Below are positions 33,097 through 41,541 of a stretch of 64,000 nt of DNA, one piece after another. The position numbers were made by a program, and so were the translations under genes. Position 1 is the first letter of the stretch, and each line of letters begins with the position of its first letter. Source of the stretch: an uncultured Ruthenibacterium sp. (lineage in GTDB: Bacteria > Bacillota > Clostridia > Oscillospirales > Ruminococcaceae); the NCBI GenBank assembly GCA_910587145.1, contig CAJUMH010000010.1, positions 6,555 through 70,554 of the forward strand. The letters are read 5' to 3'. The notes beneath the pieces are model-generated. The model did no database searches and was not told where the DNA came from. It was given only the letters and a program-made list of their open reading frames with translations.

Positions 33097-33892
33097 TATC
33101 GCCACGCTGTTTCCCGAAATGTGCGACAATGCCCTTGCCGAAAGCATCATCGGGCGCGCGCGCCGGCGCGGGGATATCGAGCTGTATTGCCACCAGATCC
33201 GCGATTATACGCTCAACCGTCAAAAGCAGGTGGACGATTACCCCTACGGCGGCGGGCACGGCATGATCATGCAGGCGCAGCCTGTTTACGATTGCTGCCG
33301 GCACATCATCGAACAGGTGCAGGCGGCGGGGCGCGCACGTCCGCGCGTGATCTTTTTAACGGCCGCGGGCACGCCGCTCACCGAGGCAAAATGCAAAGAG
33401 CTGGCCGCGTGTGAGAGCCTGCTTTTGGTATGCGGCCATTACGAGGGGATGGACGAGCGCGTTATCGAGGCATTGGCGGACGAGGAGCTTTCCATCGGCG
33501 ACTATGTGCTCACCGGCGGTGAGCTTGCGGCGCTGGTTGTGGCAGACAGCGTGTTTCGCCTGTGCCCCGGGGTGCTGTCCTGCCCGGAGGGCTACGAGGA
33601 CGAGAGCCATTACAGCGGCCTTTTGGAGTATCCGCAGTACAGCCGCCCCGAGGAATGGAACGGCCGCCGCGTGCCCGAAATATTGCTTTCGGGGCATCAC
33701 GCAAACATCGAAAAGTGGCGGCGCGCCCAATCGCTGGAGCGCACCCGCCTGCGCCGGCCGGATCTGTACGAGCGCTATATTTGCGAGCAAACTGCAGAAC
33801 GCCCCGCAGAGCCGGCAGCACCGGCCCCAAAATCTGCCGCGGAGCACCCCGAACAGGCGGCCTGCCAACAGCCCGTTTTTGAGACACCATAA
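33086..33892 (+). CDS. trmD: tRNA (guanine-N1)-methyltransferase
   Basis: A 268-residue SPOUT methyltransferase that makes m1G37 in tRNAs and thereby prevents frameshifting. The start at 33086 follows GGAGGAAGCG and overlaps rimM. The opening MRIDIATLFPEM is typical. The trefoil-knot motifs are present: VCGHYEGMDERV, then ELSIGDYVLTGGELAA, with the conserved catalytic Asp and the AdoMet loop. HYSGLLEYPQYSRP and PEILLSGHHANIEKWR complete the C-terminal domain. About 25 extra Pro/Ala-rich residues follow the usual end (AERPAEPAAPAPKSAAEHPE), a low-complexity tail of a kind seen elsewhere in this genome. Confidence 0.97.
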   Translation: MRIDIATLFPEMCDNALAESIIGRARRRGDIELYCHQIRDYTLNRQKQVDDYPYGGGHGMIMQAQPVYDCCRHIIEQVQAAGRARPRVIFLTAAGTPLTEAKCKELAACESLLLVCGHYEGMDERVIEALADEELSIGDYVLTGGELAALVVADSVFRLCPGVLSCPEGYEDESHYSGLLEYPQYSRPEEWNGRRVPEILLSGHHANIEKWRRAQSLERTRLRRPDLYERYICEQTAERPAEPAAPAPKSAAEHPEQAACQQPVFETP

Positions 33893-34073
33893 GGGTTTGC
33901 GGCACTTTTTGCAGCCGGGCCTTCAGGCGAAACATCACGAATTTTCAGCCAAAAAACTGTGGAATGCGCCAAGCATGTTGAAAACTAATTGGTGATTATT
34001 TACAAAGAAACGGCAGGGGAACTTGTCTGTTTGTGTCATTGTTGGAGAAAATCGCCGGAAACGCTCAAAAAGA

Positions 34074-34101
34074 TTGACGCGGAGCCCCGATTTGGTATAA
34101 A
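34074..34101 (+). promoter_or_regulatory. Promoter of the HPr gene
   Basis: TTGACG (34074-34079), a 16-bp spacer and TATAAA (34096-34101) lie about 62 bp upstream of the HPr start. The preceding bases from 33893 hold no gene. Confidence 0.6.
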
Positions 34102-34162
34102 ATAAGAGAGAAGCAGAGCAGCTTCTATCTTTTTGAAACTTTGATAATGGGAGCGTTTTATT

Positions 34163-34426
34163 ATGTTTGTGAAAGAAGTAACTGTGGAGAATCAGGTCGG
34201 GCTGCACGCGCGTCCCGCTACTTTCTTCATTCAGAAGGCGAATGAATTTAAGTCTTCCATCTGGGTGGAGAAAGAGGAGCGCCGCGTCAACGCGAAGAGC
34301 CTGCTGGGCGTTTTGTCGTTGGGCATCGTGGGCGGCACCACCATCCGCATTATTGCCGATGGCGCGGACGAGCAGGCCGCTGTGGATGGGCTGCTCAAGC
34401 TGGTAAATTCCGGCTTCAGCGAATAA
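34163..34426 (+). CDS. ptsH: HPr-family phosphocarrier protein
   Basis: An 87-residue HPr protein. His15, in GLHARPA, is the site phosphorylated by EI in the PEP-dependent sugar phosphotransferase system. Ser46, in AKSLLGVLSLG, is the regulatory site of HPr kinase in Firmicutes; both are present, so it can act in transport and in catabolite control. It is monocistronic with its own promoter and terminator, as is common in Clostridia, where the EI gene is elsewhere. A Crh-type regulator would lack His15, so HPr itself is the better call. Confidence 0.93.
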   Translation: MFVKEVTVENQVGLHARPATFFIQKANEFKSSIWVEKEERRVNAKSLLGVLSLGIVGGTTIRIIADGADEQAAVDGLLKLVNSGFSE

Positions 34427-34454
34427 ACAGCTTAAATCAAATCGTCAGCAACGA

Positions 34455-34483
34455 AAAAGCCGCCCATTTTTGGGGCGGCTTTT
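34455..34483 (+). terminator. Terminator of the HPr gene
   Basis: AAAAGCCGCCC and GGGCGGCTTTT pair around an ATTTTTG loop and run into TTTTGGCTTTAT. It may also work in the opposite direction for the convergent permease gene. Confidence 0.85.
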
Positions 34484-34519
34484 GGCTTTATATGCGCTGC
34501 TGTTCCATCCTCCGAATTG

Positions 34520-35413
34520 TTACTCCATCCCCAAAATCACAATGCCCACGGCGGCCATCGCAATCACGGCATACTGTGCTTTTGAGAGCTTTTCCTTCAA
34601 AAACAGCCGGCTCCATACCAAAGACATCACGCAATAGGACGAGATCATGGGCGCGGCCACAATGGCGTTTGCGCCGATGGCAAATACGTAGGCAAACTGT
34701 CCCGCCGTTTCACACAGTGCGGCGGCCAATTTGGGGGCTTCTCCCGGCAGATGCAGCGTTTGCCTTTTGATGATAACCACATACACAAACGCAACGGCCG
34801 CCATAAACAGAAACGTCAGCTCATAGGCGATGTTGGCCTGTTCCTCAGCGATTACGGTATCCAGCAAAAGCGCGTCGGCAAATGTGCCGAGGCCATCGAT
34901 GATGCAGTACAAAATGGGGAACAGCACCGCGAGAAAGCTGCGGGTATATTTGCGGTTTGCGTCGCCCTCCGCCTGCAATCGCTGTGCGCTGCCGTACCTT
35001 TTTTCCAGTACCGAAAGCGCGAATACCCCAGCGCACACCAGCGCCACCGCAAAAAATTGCAGGCCGGACATGGTTTCGTGCAGAATCAAAAAGCACAGCA
35101 GCGCGGCCACCGCGCCCGAGGAATTGCAGATGGGGGACGATACCGAAAGCTCAATGTAGCGCAGGCCCGCGTAGCCGAGGATCATCGAGAGAATATACAA
35201 AAACGAGGCGGGCAGATAGATGATGATATCCGCAAAGCGGAACGGCGTGCCTGTCAAAATCAGAAAAACAGCGTGCGCGCCCATCACAAGGCCAACGGCT
35301 ATCACCATCTTCCAGTGGCTGTATTTGTCGTCCGGCTTCGAGCCCATTTTGGAAAACAGGTCGGAGCCGCTCCAGAATAAAATCGCGATCAGCGAAAGAA
35401 AAAACCACGTCAT
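34520..35413 (-). CDS. EamA-type drug/metabolite transporter
   Basis: A 297-residue membrane protein with ten predicted helices, arranged as two EamA repeats of five. The start MTWFFLSLIAILFWSGSDLF and the repeated motifs (SSPICNSSGAVAALLCFLIL in the first half, MISSYCVMSLVWSRLFLKEKLS in the second) are typical of DMT permeases, including the conserved Glu/Lys-rich LFLKEKLS loop. Members export metabolites or import small solutes; the substrate cannot be told. It is monocistronic and convergent with the HPr gene. The 285 bases between it and the tRNA cluster hold no gene. Confidence 0.85.
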   Translation of the reverse strand: MTWFFLSLIAILFWSGSDLFSKMGSKPDDKYSHWKMVIAVGLVMGAHAVFLILTGTPFRFADIIIYLPASFLYILSMILGYAGLRYIELSVSSPICNSSGAVAALLCFLILHETMSGLQFFAVALVCAGVFALSVLEKRYGSAQRLQAEGDANRKYTRSFLAVLFPILYCIIDGLGTFADALLLDTVIAEEQANIAYELTFLFMAAVAFVYVVIIKRQTLHLPGEAPKLAAALCETAGQFAYVFAIGANAIVAAPMISSYCVMSLVWSRLFLKEKLSKAQYAVIAMAAVGIVILGME

Positions 35414-35665
35414 TCAAACTCATCCTTTTCCTTTGATTTTGCGCCGCAGGCCGGCGCGGCCGCCGCCCGTGCAAAGGCTTGGAACGGGGCAGCCCTTAAA
35501 GGAAAAGCGCAGGAGGCGGCCTGCGGGGAAACCTGGTATTGTGCCAGCACTGGGTCCGTCTGATGTGCGTCTGCTTTTTCAAAAACACGCCTCCTTTTCT
35601 GAGGATCCCATAGGATCTTCAAATCGTTTTTTGGGGCCCTGCAATTTTGGGGCCTCTGCAAAACA

Positions 35666-35697
35666 AAAACGCCGCAGGCGGCTGCCTGCGGCGTTTT
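35666..35697 (-). terminator. Terminator of the tRNA cluster
   Basis: Read on the minus strand, AAAACGCCGCAGGC and GCCTGCGGCGTTT form a near-perfect stem followed by TTGTTTTG, directly behind tRNA-Phe. Confidence 0.92.
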
Positions 35698-35698
35698 G

Positions 35699-35774
35699 TG
35701 GTGCCTCCGATCGGAATCGAACCAATGACACGGGGATTTTCAGTCCCCTGCTCTACCAACTGAGCTACAGAGGC
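35699..35774 (-). tRNA. tRNA-Phe (anticodon GAA)
   Basis: A complete 76-nt cloverleaf: acceptor GCCTCTG/CGGAGGC, D arm GCTC/GAGC, anticodon stem GGGGA/TCCCC with loop CTGAAAA (anticodon GAA), T loop TTCGATT, discriminator A and an encoded CCA. It is the last tRNA of a four-gene minus-strand cluster. Confidence 0.97.
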
Positions 35775-35777
35775 AAG

Positions 35778-35854
35778 TGGCGACCCGGATGAGGCTCGAA
35801 CTCACGACCTCTAGCGTGACAGGCTAGCGTTCTAACCAACTGAACTACCGGGCC
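35778..35854 (-). tRNA. tRNA-Asp (anticodon GTC)
   Basis: A complete 77-nt cloverleaf: acceptor GGCCCGG/CCGGGTC, D arm GTTC/GAAC, anticodon stem CTAGC/GCTAG with loop CTGTCAC (anticodon GTC), discriminator G and an encoded CCA. It is separated by only three bases from tRNA-Phe. Confidence 0.97.
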
Positions 35855-35857
35855 ATT

Positions 35858-35933
35858 TGGTGGAAGTTAACGGGCTCGAACCGCTGACCCTCTGCTTGTA
35901 AGGCAGATGCTCTCCCAGCTGAGCTAAACTTCC
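35858..35933 (-). tRNA. tRNA-Val (anticodon TAC)
   Basis: A complete 76-nt cloverleaf: acceptor GGAAGTT/AACTTCC, anticodon stem TCTGC/GCAGA with loop CTTACAA (anticodon TAC), T loop TTCGAGC, discriminator A and an encoded CCA. It lies three bases from tRNA-Asp. Confidence 0.97.
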
Positions 35934-36014
35934 AGGGAACACCGATCTGCTGCCAACCCAACGCCCAAAGGCCTGTACTGGCCGCCCGGCGCTCGGCTGA
36001 CACACCGGACAAAA

Positions 36015-36090
36015 TGGAGCGGATTACGAGGCTCGAACTCGCTACCTCCACCTTGGCAAGGTGGCGCTCTACCAGATGAGCTAAATCCGC
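36015..36090 (-). tRNA. tRNA-Gly (anticodon GCC)
   Basis: A complete 76-nt cloverleaf: acceptor GCGGATT/AATCCGC, anticodon stem CCACC/GGTGG with loop TTGCCAA (anticodon GCC), discriminator T and an encoded CCA. It is the first gene of the cluster, 81 bp before tRNA-Val. Confidence 0.97.
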
Positions 36091-36125
36091 ATTTTTCGCC
36101 GCCAAAACATCAGGCGGCAAAATTT

Positions 36126-36154
36126 AATATACCATATTCCGCCCTGCTTGTCAA
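36126..36154 (-). promoter_or_regulatory. Strong promoter of the tRNA cluster
   Basis: On the minus strand a perfect TTGACA (36149-36154), a 17-bp spacer and TATATT (36126-36131) lie 36 bp upstream of tRNA-Gly. Confidence 0.85.
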
Positions 36155-36249
36155 GAAGTTTGCGCGATTTTTTCAAAGTTTTTTGCAGCGCTTTCGCACT
36201 GCGCGGGCTTTTTTTCGCGGGGCCCGTTCCCGCGGCGATGCTCTCCCGC

Positions 36250-37602
36250 TCAAAAGCGAATCACCCGGCCGCTGCGGGTATTTTGATAAACGCCCCCGTC
36301 CATGGCGAACACGCCGTTTACCATCACATAGGGAATCCCGTCCGGCGCGGCATCCGGCTCGCCCTTGTCGGGCATTTTGGCATTGTCGTGAATCGTGCCC
36401 CGATCAAACAAAACAATGTCGGCGTCGCAGCCAGCCTCCAGCGCGCCTTTGCCGGGCAGGCGGTAGGTTTCGGCCGGCAGCAGGGTGCACTTATATACGG
36501 CTTCCTCCAGGCTCAGCAGGCGTTCCTCGCGCACGAGCTTGCGAAAAAAGCGGGGGTAGCTGCCCGCAATCTGCGGATGCCCTTCGCCGCGCGGATACCC
36601 CGCCGCGTCGGTGCTCATCATGGCGTAGGGCTTTGTCAGCGTGTCGTATACCTCCTGCGGCTCGCCGGAATAGCAGATGATCGATTCGTCCGGGTATTTG
36701 TAATGCAGCAGCTCGTACAGCTCGCGGTTCAGCCGCGTGCCGGTATATTTGCCCGTGGCGGCCACCATATCGCCAAAACGCAGCGAATTATCCCTGATGG
36801 TTTCCTCGTCGAAGGTGGCCGTGCCCGCATAGGTGGCCCAGTCGGTGTACATGCCGCTGTCGATCCATACATCCAGCCCCTTTTCGCGCGCGGCGTCCAC
36901 CACGTCCAGCGCGGGGCGCATGGTGCCGAAACCGCTGTACTGGTATACAAAATGGCTTAGCAGCAGCCGCCCGCCGCTGTGCTTTGCGGCCGCCAGCACC
37001 TCGTAAAGCGAATACAGATCGTTCTGTGTAAACAGGCGCGTATGTACGGGCAGATTGCGCCCGTATTCCGCGGCCAGCGCGGCCATGGCCTCAATCTCGG
37101 CAAGGCTGGCGCCGGGGGCGTAATCCAGCCCCAGCGAGATGCCCGCCGCACCCGCCTGCAGCGCCCTTGCGGCAATGCGCGCCATGGCGAGGATCTGTGC
37201 CGCGCCCGCGCGCGCGCCGGTGTCGGTAAGGCCCACGGCCTTGCGCAGAGAAAAGGTATGCCCCACCAGCTCGGCCTGATTCAGCACATAGCCGGTGCGC
37301 TCCTGCCCGGCGAACCATTCCTCAAAATCGAGCGGAGAAAGCCCGCAGTTGCCCCCAACGGTGGTGGTAATGCCCTGCATCACCGAGAGCTGCCCCGCAT
37401 AAGGGTGGCCGTCCAGATGGCTGTGTACGTCGATAAAGCCGGGCGAAACGATCAGCCCCGCGGCATCCACCACGCGTTGCGCCGGCAGCTCGTGCGCGGA
37501 AACGTCCACGATCCTGCCGCCCTCAACGGCCACGTTGGCAAGGCGGGATGTGCGCGTGCGCACATCCACCACACGCCCGCCCACAAAGCTTACGTCAACC
37601 AT
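36250..37602 (-). CDS. N-acyl-D-amino-acid deacylase (D-aminoacylase-type amidohydrolase)
   Basis: A 450-residue amidohydrolase-superfamily enzyme that removes the acyl group from N-acyl-D-amino acids or a related amide. The start at 37602 follows GGAGGAAAACG. Motifs: the FIDVHSHLDGH metal site at about 60, Cys in VGGNCGLSP, which is a zinc ligand in characterised D-aminoacylases, then HTRLF, LLSHF and the C-terminal MSTDAAGYPRGEGHPQ with its Asp, and ADIVLFD at the end. It overlaps the stop of the NifH-like gene by 8 bp and is the last gene of that block. The linked transporter and M20 hydrolase suggest a pathway that takes up and deacylates amides. Confidence 0.88.
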   Translation of the reverse strand: MVDVSFVGGRVVDVRTRTSRLANVAVEGGRIVDVSAHELPAQRVVDAAGLIVSPGFIDVHSHLDGHPYAGQLSVMQGITTTVGGNCGLSPLDFEEWFAGQERTGYVLNQAELVGHTFSLRKAVGLTDTGARAGAAQILAMARIAARALQAGAAGISLGLDYAPGASLAEIEAMAALAAEYGRNLPVHTRLFTQNDLYSLYEVLAAAKHSGGRLLLSHFVYQYSGFGTMRPALDVVDAAREKGLDVWIDSGMYTDWATYAGTATFDEETIRDNSLRFGDMVAATGKYTGTRLNRELYELLHYKYPDESIICYSGEPQEVYDTLTKPYAMMSTDAAGYPRGEGHPQIAGSYPRFFRKLVREERLLSLEEAVYKCTLLPAETYRLPGKGALEAGCDADIVLFDRGTIHDNAKMPDKGEPDAAPDGIPYVMVNGVFAMDGGVYQNTRSGRVIRF

Positions 37603-38626
37603 CGTTTTCCTCCGTGCGGGTCTTGGCGCCCGCCCTTGTGAGCGCTGCGCCTCTGCCCCCGGGGGCCGCATTCCTTTCCGCTGCGTTTACGCCTTCCGGG
37701 CCGGCCTCACTTTCCGCTGCGCTTACGCTTTCCGGGCCGGCCTCCCGGCCCGCTTCGTCTGCGCCCCCGGGGCCGGCCTCACTCTTCGCCAGGGCAAGGC
37801 GGCGCGCCAGCTCGCGCTGCTGCCAGCCGCGCAGCCAGACGATCAGCTCGCGCCGGGGGAACGGCGTAAGCTTTGTGGGGATGGTACTCAGCAGCAGATC
37901 GTCCGCGATGGCGCGCAGGCGTTCGGCGCAGGCGCTGTCCGGTGCGGCGTCCAGCACGGTTTTGCCCGCGAGCGAGCTGTATTCCAGCTCTGTGTAATGG
38001 TCCAGATAAGCCAGGATCTCGATGGTGGAGCGCCGGGCATAATCGGCCAGCTCGGCCTTTGTTTCGTCGCAGGATGCGTTGTTTACGATTAGCTGAACGG
38101 GGAAGATCTCTTCCCCGGACGCGCGCAAAATGGCCTGCAGCAGGCTGTTTGCCGTGGTAACAGAGGCAAAGCTTCCGTTCGTAACGATCACGCAGCGCTG
38201 CATCAGCCCCTCGCGAATGGGCAGAATATAGCCCGTGCAGGGCGTTTCGCCGGAGATATCATACAAAATAAAATCCAGCTGCAGCCGGTTGGAAACGCCC
38301 TGCGTATCGAGCATTTCGTCAATCAGGCTGATGCCGCGCGCAAGGCAGCCCACGCCGGGGTCGATGCTGCCCAGCTCCAGGCAGTACACGCCGCTGGCTG
38401 TAGATAACACATAATCAGAAAGGTCGATCTCGTAGTGCTCGCGATAGTCTTCCAGCGCGGGCAAAATATCCGCCTCGCCGCGCAAAAGCAGCGTGGAGGA
38501 AAGGCTGATATCGTTGCCCACCAGCAGTACGCGGTAGCCCTTTTGCGCAAGGGCATGCCCCAGATTCTGCGCGACGGTGCTCTTTCCGCTGCCGCCGCGC
38601 CCCAAAAAGCAAATGCGCTGTGCCAT
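37595..38626 (-). CDS. NifH-like ATPase with conserved 4Fe-4S cysteines
   Basis: A 343-residue P-loop protein of the NifH/BchL family. The Walker A motif at 9-17 is GRGGSGKST, with Arg where NifH has the signature Lys. Cys94 in PGVGCLARG and Cys130 in GETPCTGYILPIRE match the two ligands of the cluster shared between NifH subunits. The YDISGE segment is the switch region. NifH-like proteins pass single electrons to a partner in an ATP-driven way, but no NifD/K-, BchN/B- or Cfb-type partner lies nearby. The C-terminal 60 residues are a low-complexity Gly/Ala/Glu tail with 36-bp DNA repeats. It overlaps both neighbours and so is co-translated with two amide hydrolases. Confidence 0.82.
   Translation of the reverse strand: MAQRICFLGRGGSGKSTVAQNLGHALAQKGYRVLLVGNDISLSSTLLLRGEADILPALEDYREHYEIDLSDYVLSTASGVYCLELGSIDPGVGCLARGISLIDEMLDTQGVSNRLQLDFILYDISGETPCTGYILPIREGLMQRCVIVTNGSFASVTTANSLLQAILRASGEEIFPVQLIVNNASCDETKAELADYARRSTIEILAYLDHYTELEYSSLAGKTVLDAAPDSACAERLRAIADDLLLSTIPTKLTPFPRRELIVWLRGWQQRELARRLALAKSEAGPGGADEAGREAGPESVSAAESEAGPEGVNAAERNAAPGGRGAALTRAGAKTRTEENDG
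37675..37782. repeat. Three 36-bp repeats in the tail of the NifH-like gene
   Basis: Units at 37675-37710, 37711-37746 and 37747-37782 share the core CCGGGCCGGCCTC at a fixed 36-bp period (12 codons). The first two are nearly identical and the third has drifted. Confidence 0.85.
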
Positions 38627-40020
38627 CAGCTCTGCCCCCTTATTGCTTGTACATAGCTTTCCCGCGTGAACACGGGTGTAAAATCCGCCATTACCTGCCG
38701 CGCGTTTGCCGCACCGTCCCGTAGCAGGTGGTACGCCGTCAGCGCCATCATTTTGGCCGGGGTAAGATATGCTTTTTCCTCGTCTGCAACCGCAAAATCC
38801 GCGCTGTGCAGCGCGCCCGAAACGCCTCCGTGCGTAAAATTCACAACGGGCAGCACGTGCGAAAGATCGCCCACGTCGGTGCAGGCCATGTTCTGCATGG
38901 CAGGCTCGGCGCACGCTGCAGAAAGCGCGGGCAGCGCCGCGGCGGCCTGCAAAAGCGCACTGCAGGCAGGCGTATAGCGCACGGGCATATAGCCCTGGGC
39001 GTTGACGATCTCGGCTGCGGCGCCAAGCGCGGCGGCGCAGTGCAGGCAGGCACGGTCGAATTTTTCGGCAACGTCGTGCAGCGCCTCCAGCGAGGAGGCG
39101 CGCAGCATGGCTTCCAGCACGATGGTATCGGGCACAACGTTTAGCGCCGTATCGCTCTCTTTAAGCTTGGTATGGATGCGCACGGCATCGCGCTCGCGGA
39201 AGGTCTCGCGCAAAAGGCCGATGGCGGCAAGCGCGAGCGCGGCGGCACTTTGCGCGTTGACACCCAGATGCGGCGCAACGGCGGCGTGCGCCGCCTTGCC
39301 GCGAAACGTTACCGTTTTGCTGACAGAGCCTGTGCACGCCACATTGCCCAGCAGCAGGTCGCTTTCGCAGGGGATCATATGCACATGCGTGGTAAGGGCA
39401 AGATCGACGCCCTCAAACGCGCCGCGGCGCAGCAGCTCGGATTTGCCGCAGCAGAATTCCACGCCCTCTTTGCGCAGCTCCGCGCGCGTGGGGACGGGGA
39501 CATATTCCTCGGCGGGCACGGCAAAAAACTGTACGCTGCCGCACAGCGCCGCCGCCACCTCCGGTTCGCACAATGCCGCCGCCGCGCCCAGCATTGCGGT
39601 GAGCTGCGCATTGTGGCCGCAGGCGTGCGCAAGGCCGTTTTCGGGGTTCGCATTGGGATGCGCGGGGCACAGAATGCCGTCCAGCTCGCCAATCACGGCA
39701 AGACACGGCCTCTCTGCCGCCTTTGCGCCAGGCGCTGCAGCCGCTGTGGGCGCGCTGTGCGCTGTGCCGGATACTTTGCCCGCGCCGGCCGCCGCAGGCG
39801 CGCTGTGCGCTGTGCCGGTAAGCACCGCGCGCACGCCTGTTCGGCAAAGGCCCGTTTCCACGGGCAGGCCAAAGCCACGCAGCAAACCGGCAACACGGCC
39901 GGCGGTGCGCGTTTCAAAGAAGCCGGGCTCCGCATGCGCGCCGATCTCCCGCGCAAAGCACAGCAGCATTTCCCGCCGCGCATCCACGGCGGCAAGGATC
40001 TTTTGTTCGATCGCATCCAT
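38626..40020 (-). CDS. M20-family amidohydrolase (AbgB/IAA-amino-acid hydrolase type)
   Basis: A 464-residue zinc-dependent amidohydrolase. The start at 40020 follows AAAAGGAGGCGC. Metal-site motifs: AHACGHNAQLTAMLGAA, AVPAEEYVP with the catalytic Glu pair, and HGGVSGALHSADF near the end. The dimerisation domain includes FRGKAAHAAVAPHLGVNA. Relatives cleave p-aminobenzoyl-glutamate, indole-acetyl or other N-acyl amino acids. An insertion near residues 70-100 contains GTAHSAP twice, encoded by a duplicated 22-bp DNA segment. Its stop shares one base with the NifH-like start (TGATG). It follows potD after a 396-bp gap containing a terminator, so it may have its own promoter. Confidence 0.88.
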   Translation of the reverse strand: MDAIEQKILAAVDARREMLLCFAREIGAHAEPGFFETRTAGRVAGLLRGFGLPVETGLCRTGVRAVLTGTAHSAPAAAGAGKVSGTAHSAPTAAAAPGAKAAERPCLAVIGELDGILCPAHPNANPENGLAHACGHNAQLTAMLGAAAALCEPEVAAALCGSVQFFAVPAEEYVPVPTRAELRKEGVEFCCGKSELLRRGAFEGVDLALTTHVHMIPCESDLLLGNVACTGSVSKTVTFRGKAAHAAVAPHLGVNAQSAAALALAAIGLLRETFRERDAVRIHTKLKESDTALNVVPDTIVLEAMLRASSLEALHDVAEKFDRACLHCAAALGAAAEIVNAQGYMPVRYTPACSALLQAAAALPALSAACAEPAMQNMACTDVGDLSHVLPVVNFTHGGVSGALHSADFAVADEEKAYLTPAKMMALTAYHLLRDGAANARQVMADFTPVFTRESYVQAIRGQS

Positions 40021-40109
40021 CAACAGCGCCTCCTTTTGGCAGCGAAAGACGGGCTCCCGGCGCGCACGGCGTCTGCGCCCGCATTCCTGAAAAAACGCCC
40101 GTATGGGCA

Positions 40110-40240
40110 GAAAAGGCAAAATACAAAAAGAGCAGAAATGAAAAGGGAACGAAAAGAAAACGGCAAAAATAGAGAGAGCAGCAAACAAAAAAGCAAAACA
40201 AAGAGAGCGCCAAAACAAAGAGAGGGCAAAAACGGGAAAG
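40110..40240. other. Strand-biased A/G-rich spacer with short repeats
   Basis: This stretch is almost purely purine on the plus strand. It contains repeated CAAAACAAAGAGAG units (40194-40224) and many AAAAG/AAAAC runs. No gene is supported. It separates the transporter genes from the hydrolase genes and would give a C/U-rich leader on the minus strand. Confidence 0.5.
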
Positions 40241-40263
40241 AGGGCCGTCTGACAGACGGCCCT
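40241..40263 (-). terminator. Terminator after potD
   Basis: AGGGCCGTC and GACGGCCCT form a perfect 9-bp stem (extendable to 11) around a TGACA loop, followed on the minus strand by CTTTCCCGTTTTTG. It lies about 150 bp past potD and probably ends most transporter transcripts. Confidence 0.7.
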
Positions 40264-40416
40264 TGCCCCGGTTACAGCTGATCAGGAAAAATCGGAAAAC
40301 GGGCGCGCCCGATCTGCCAAAAAACAAACGCGCTCAACCGATGGAAACAGACGCGTTCGATCGCCGGAAAGCGGACGCCCCCGCAGCCCGGAGCGCCCCC
40401 GCAAGCCCGAGGTGCT

Positions 40417-41541
40417 CTACTGCCCGCACGCCTGGCGGAACTCGGTCCACACACGGGTGTGCGCTTCCATCGCCTCGGCCGAGATGTTCTGGATCATCTC
40501 CATCTTGCCGGTATCCAGATCCTCGGGCAGCGTCAGGAAGGCGCGGTATTCCGCTTCAATCAGCGCATCGGCGGCCTTGTTGGTGCAGTAGTAGCCCATA
40601 AATTCAAAGCACTGCTTCGAGACCTCCGGCCGCAGGATATAGTCGATAAAGGCGTGCGCGGCGTCCGCGTGCGGCGCGTTTACGGGCACAAACTGTGCCA
40701 TGATGCCAAAGCCGACGCCCTCCGACGGGTATACGACCTTCAGCTCGGGGTTTGCGAGGCAGGCCATCGTCACCTGGCTGGTGTACATCACGCACGCGCT
40801 CACCTCGCCGGAAAGCAGATCGTCCTGCAGGTTGTCGTACTTGATCAGGCGAATATTGGGCGCCAGCTCCGCCAGCTTTGCGCCCGCGGCGTCAATGGCG
40901 GCAAGCTCGTTTGTATTATAGCTCTCGCCCGCGATCTTCAGCGCCATGCCGTTCATCACGCGGAAGTTGCTGGTAACGCCTACAGAGCCCTTCAGCGAGG
41001 CGTCCCACAGATCGGCGTAGCCCTTGATCTCCAGATCCACAAGCGAAGGATCGTACACGATGGTCTGTACGCCGGAGCCATAGGGTACGGTGTAGGCATC
41101 GTCGGGATCGAAAAACTGGCCCTGATACGCCGGGTTGATGTTGCCGAAATTCGGGATCAGGCTTTTGTCCAGCGGCATGACAAGCCCCTCGGCGATGGCC
41201 GTCTCGACGATATAGTCGTCGGCGATCACTACGTCGTAATCGCCGCCGTTTGCCGTCTCCAGCTTTGCGAGCATCGTTTCGTCGGTATCAAAGCTGGAAT
41301 AGTTGATCTTGATGCCGGTTTCGGCCGTGAAGGCGTCCAGTACCTCCTGCGGGAACATGCCCTCCCAGGTGTACAGGTTCAGCTCTGCGGAGCCGGGCGC
41401 GGAGCCGGAGTCGGCGGGCGCGGAGCCGGGCGCGGAGCCGGCGGGCCCGTTACCCGCTGCGGAAGACGAGGTGCCGGCGCAGCCCGCAAGAGCGGCCAGC
41501 GCCAGCGCAAGGCAAAGGGCAAATGCAAGAATTTTCTTCAT
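40417..41541 (-). CDS. potD: Polyamine-type ABC transporter substrate-binding lipoprotein
   Basis: A 374-residue lipoprotein starting at ATG 41541. The signal ends in the lipobox LAGC, and a Ser/Gly/Ala-rich linker follows. The body is a type II periplasmic-binding fold of the PotD/PotF family, beginning with ELNLYTWEGMFPQEVLDAF and with DYDVVIADDYIVE and VPYGSGVQTIVYD further on. PotD proteins bind spermidine or putrescine, but relatives take other cations and amino acid derivatives. Association with two amide hydrolases leaves open an N-acylated substrate. It overlaps potC by four bases. Confidence 0.93.
   Translation of the reverse strand: MKKILAFALCLALALAALAGCAGTSSSAAGNGPAGSAPGSAPADSGSAPGSAELNLYTWEGMFPQEVLDAFTAETGIKINYSSFDTDETMLAKLETANGGDYDVVIADDYIVETAIAEGLVMPLDKSLIPNFGNINPAYQGQFFDPDDAYTVPYGSGVQTIVYDPSLVDLEIKGYADLWDASLKGSVGVTSNFRVMNGMALKIAGESYNTNELAAIDAAGAKLAELAPNIRLIKYDNLQDDLLSGEVSACVMYTSQVTMACLANPELKVVYPSEGVGFGIMAQFVPVNAPHADAAHAFIDYILRPEVSKQCFEFMGYYCTNKAADALIEAEYRAFLTLPEDLDTGKMEMIQNISAEAMEAHTRVWTEFRQACGQ

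Noticed and set aside
37595..38626. Calling the NifH-like gene a sign of nitrogen fixation
   Set aside because: No nifD, nifK, nifE, nifN or nifB-like gene is in the window, and the tail and P-loop differ from true NifH. Only family membership is supported.
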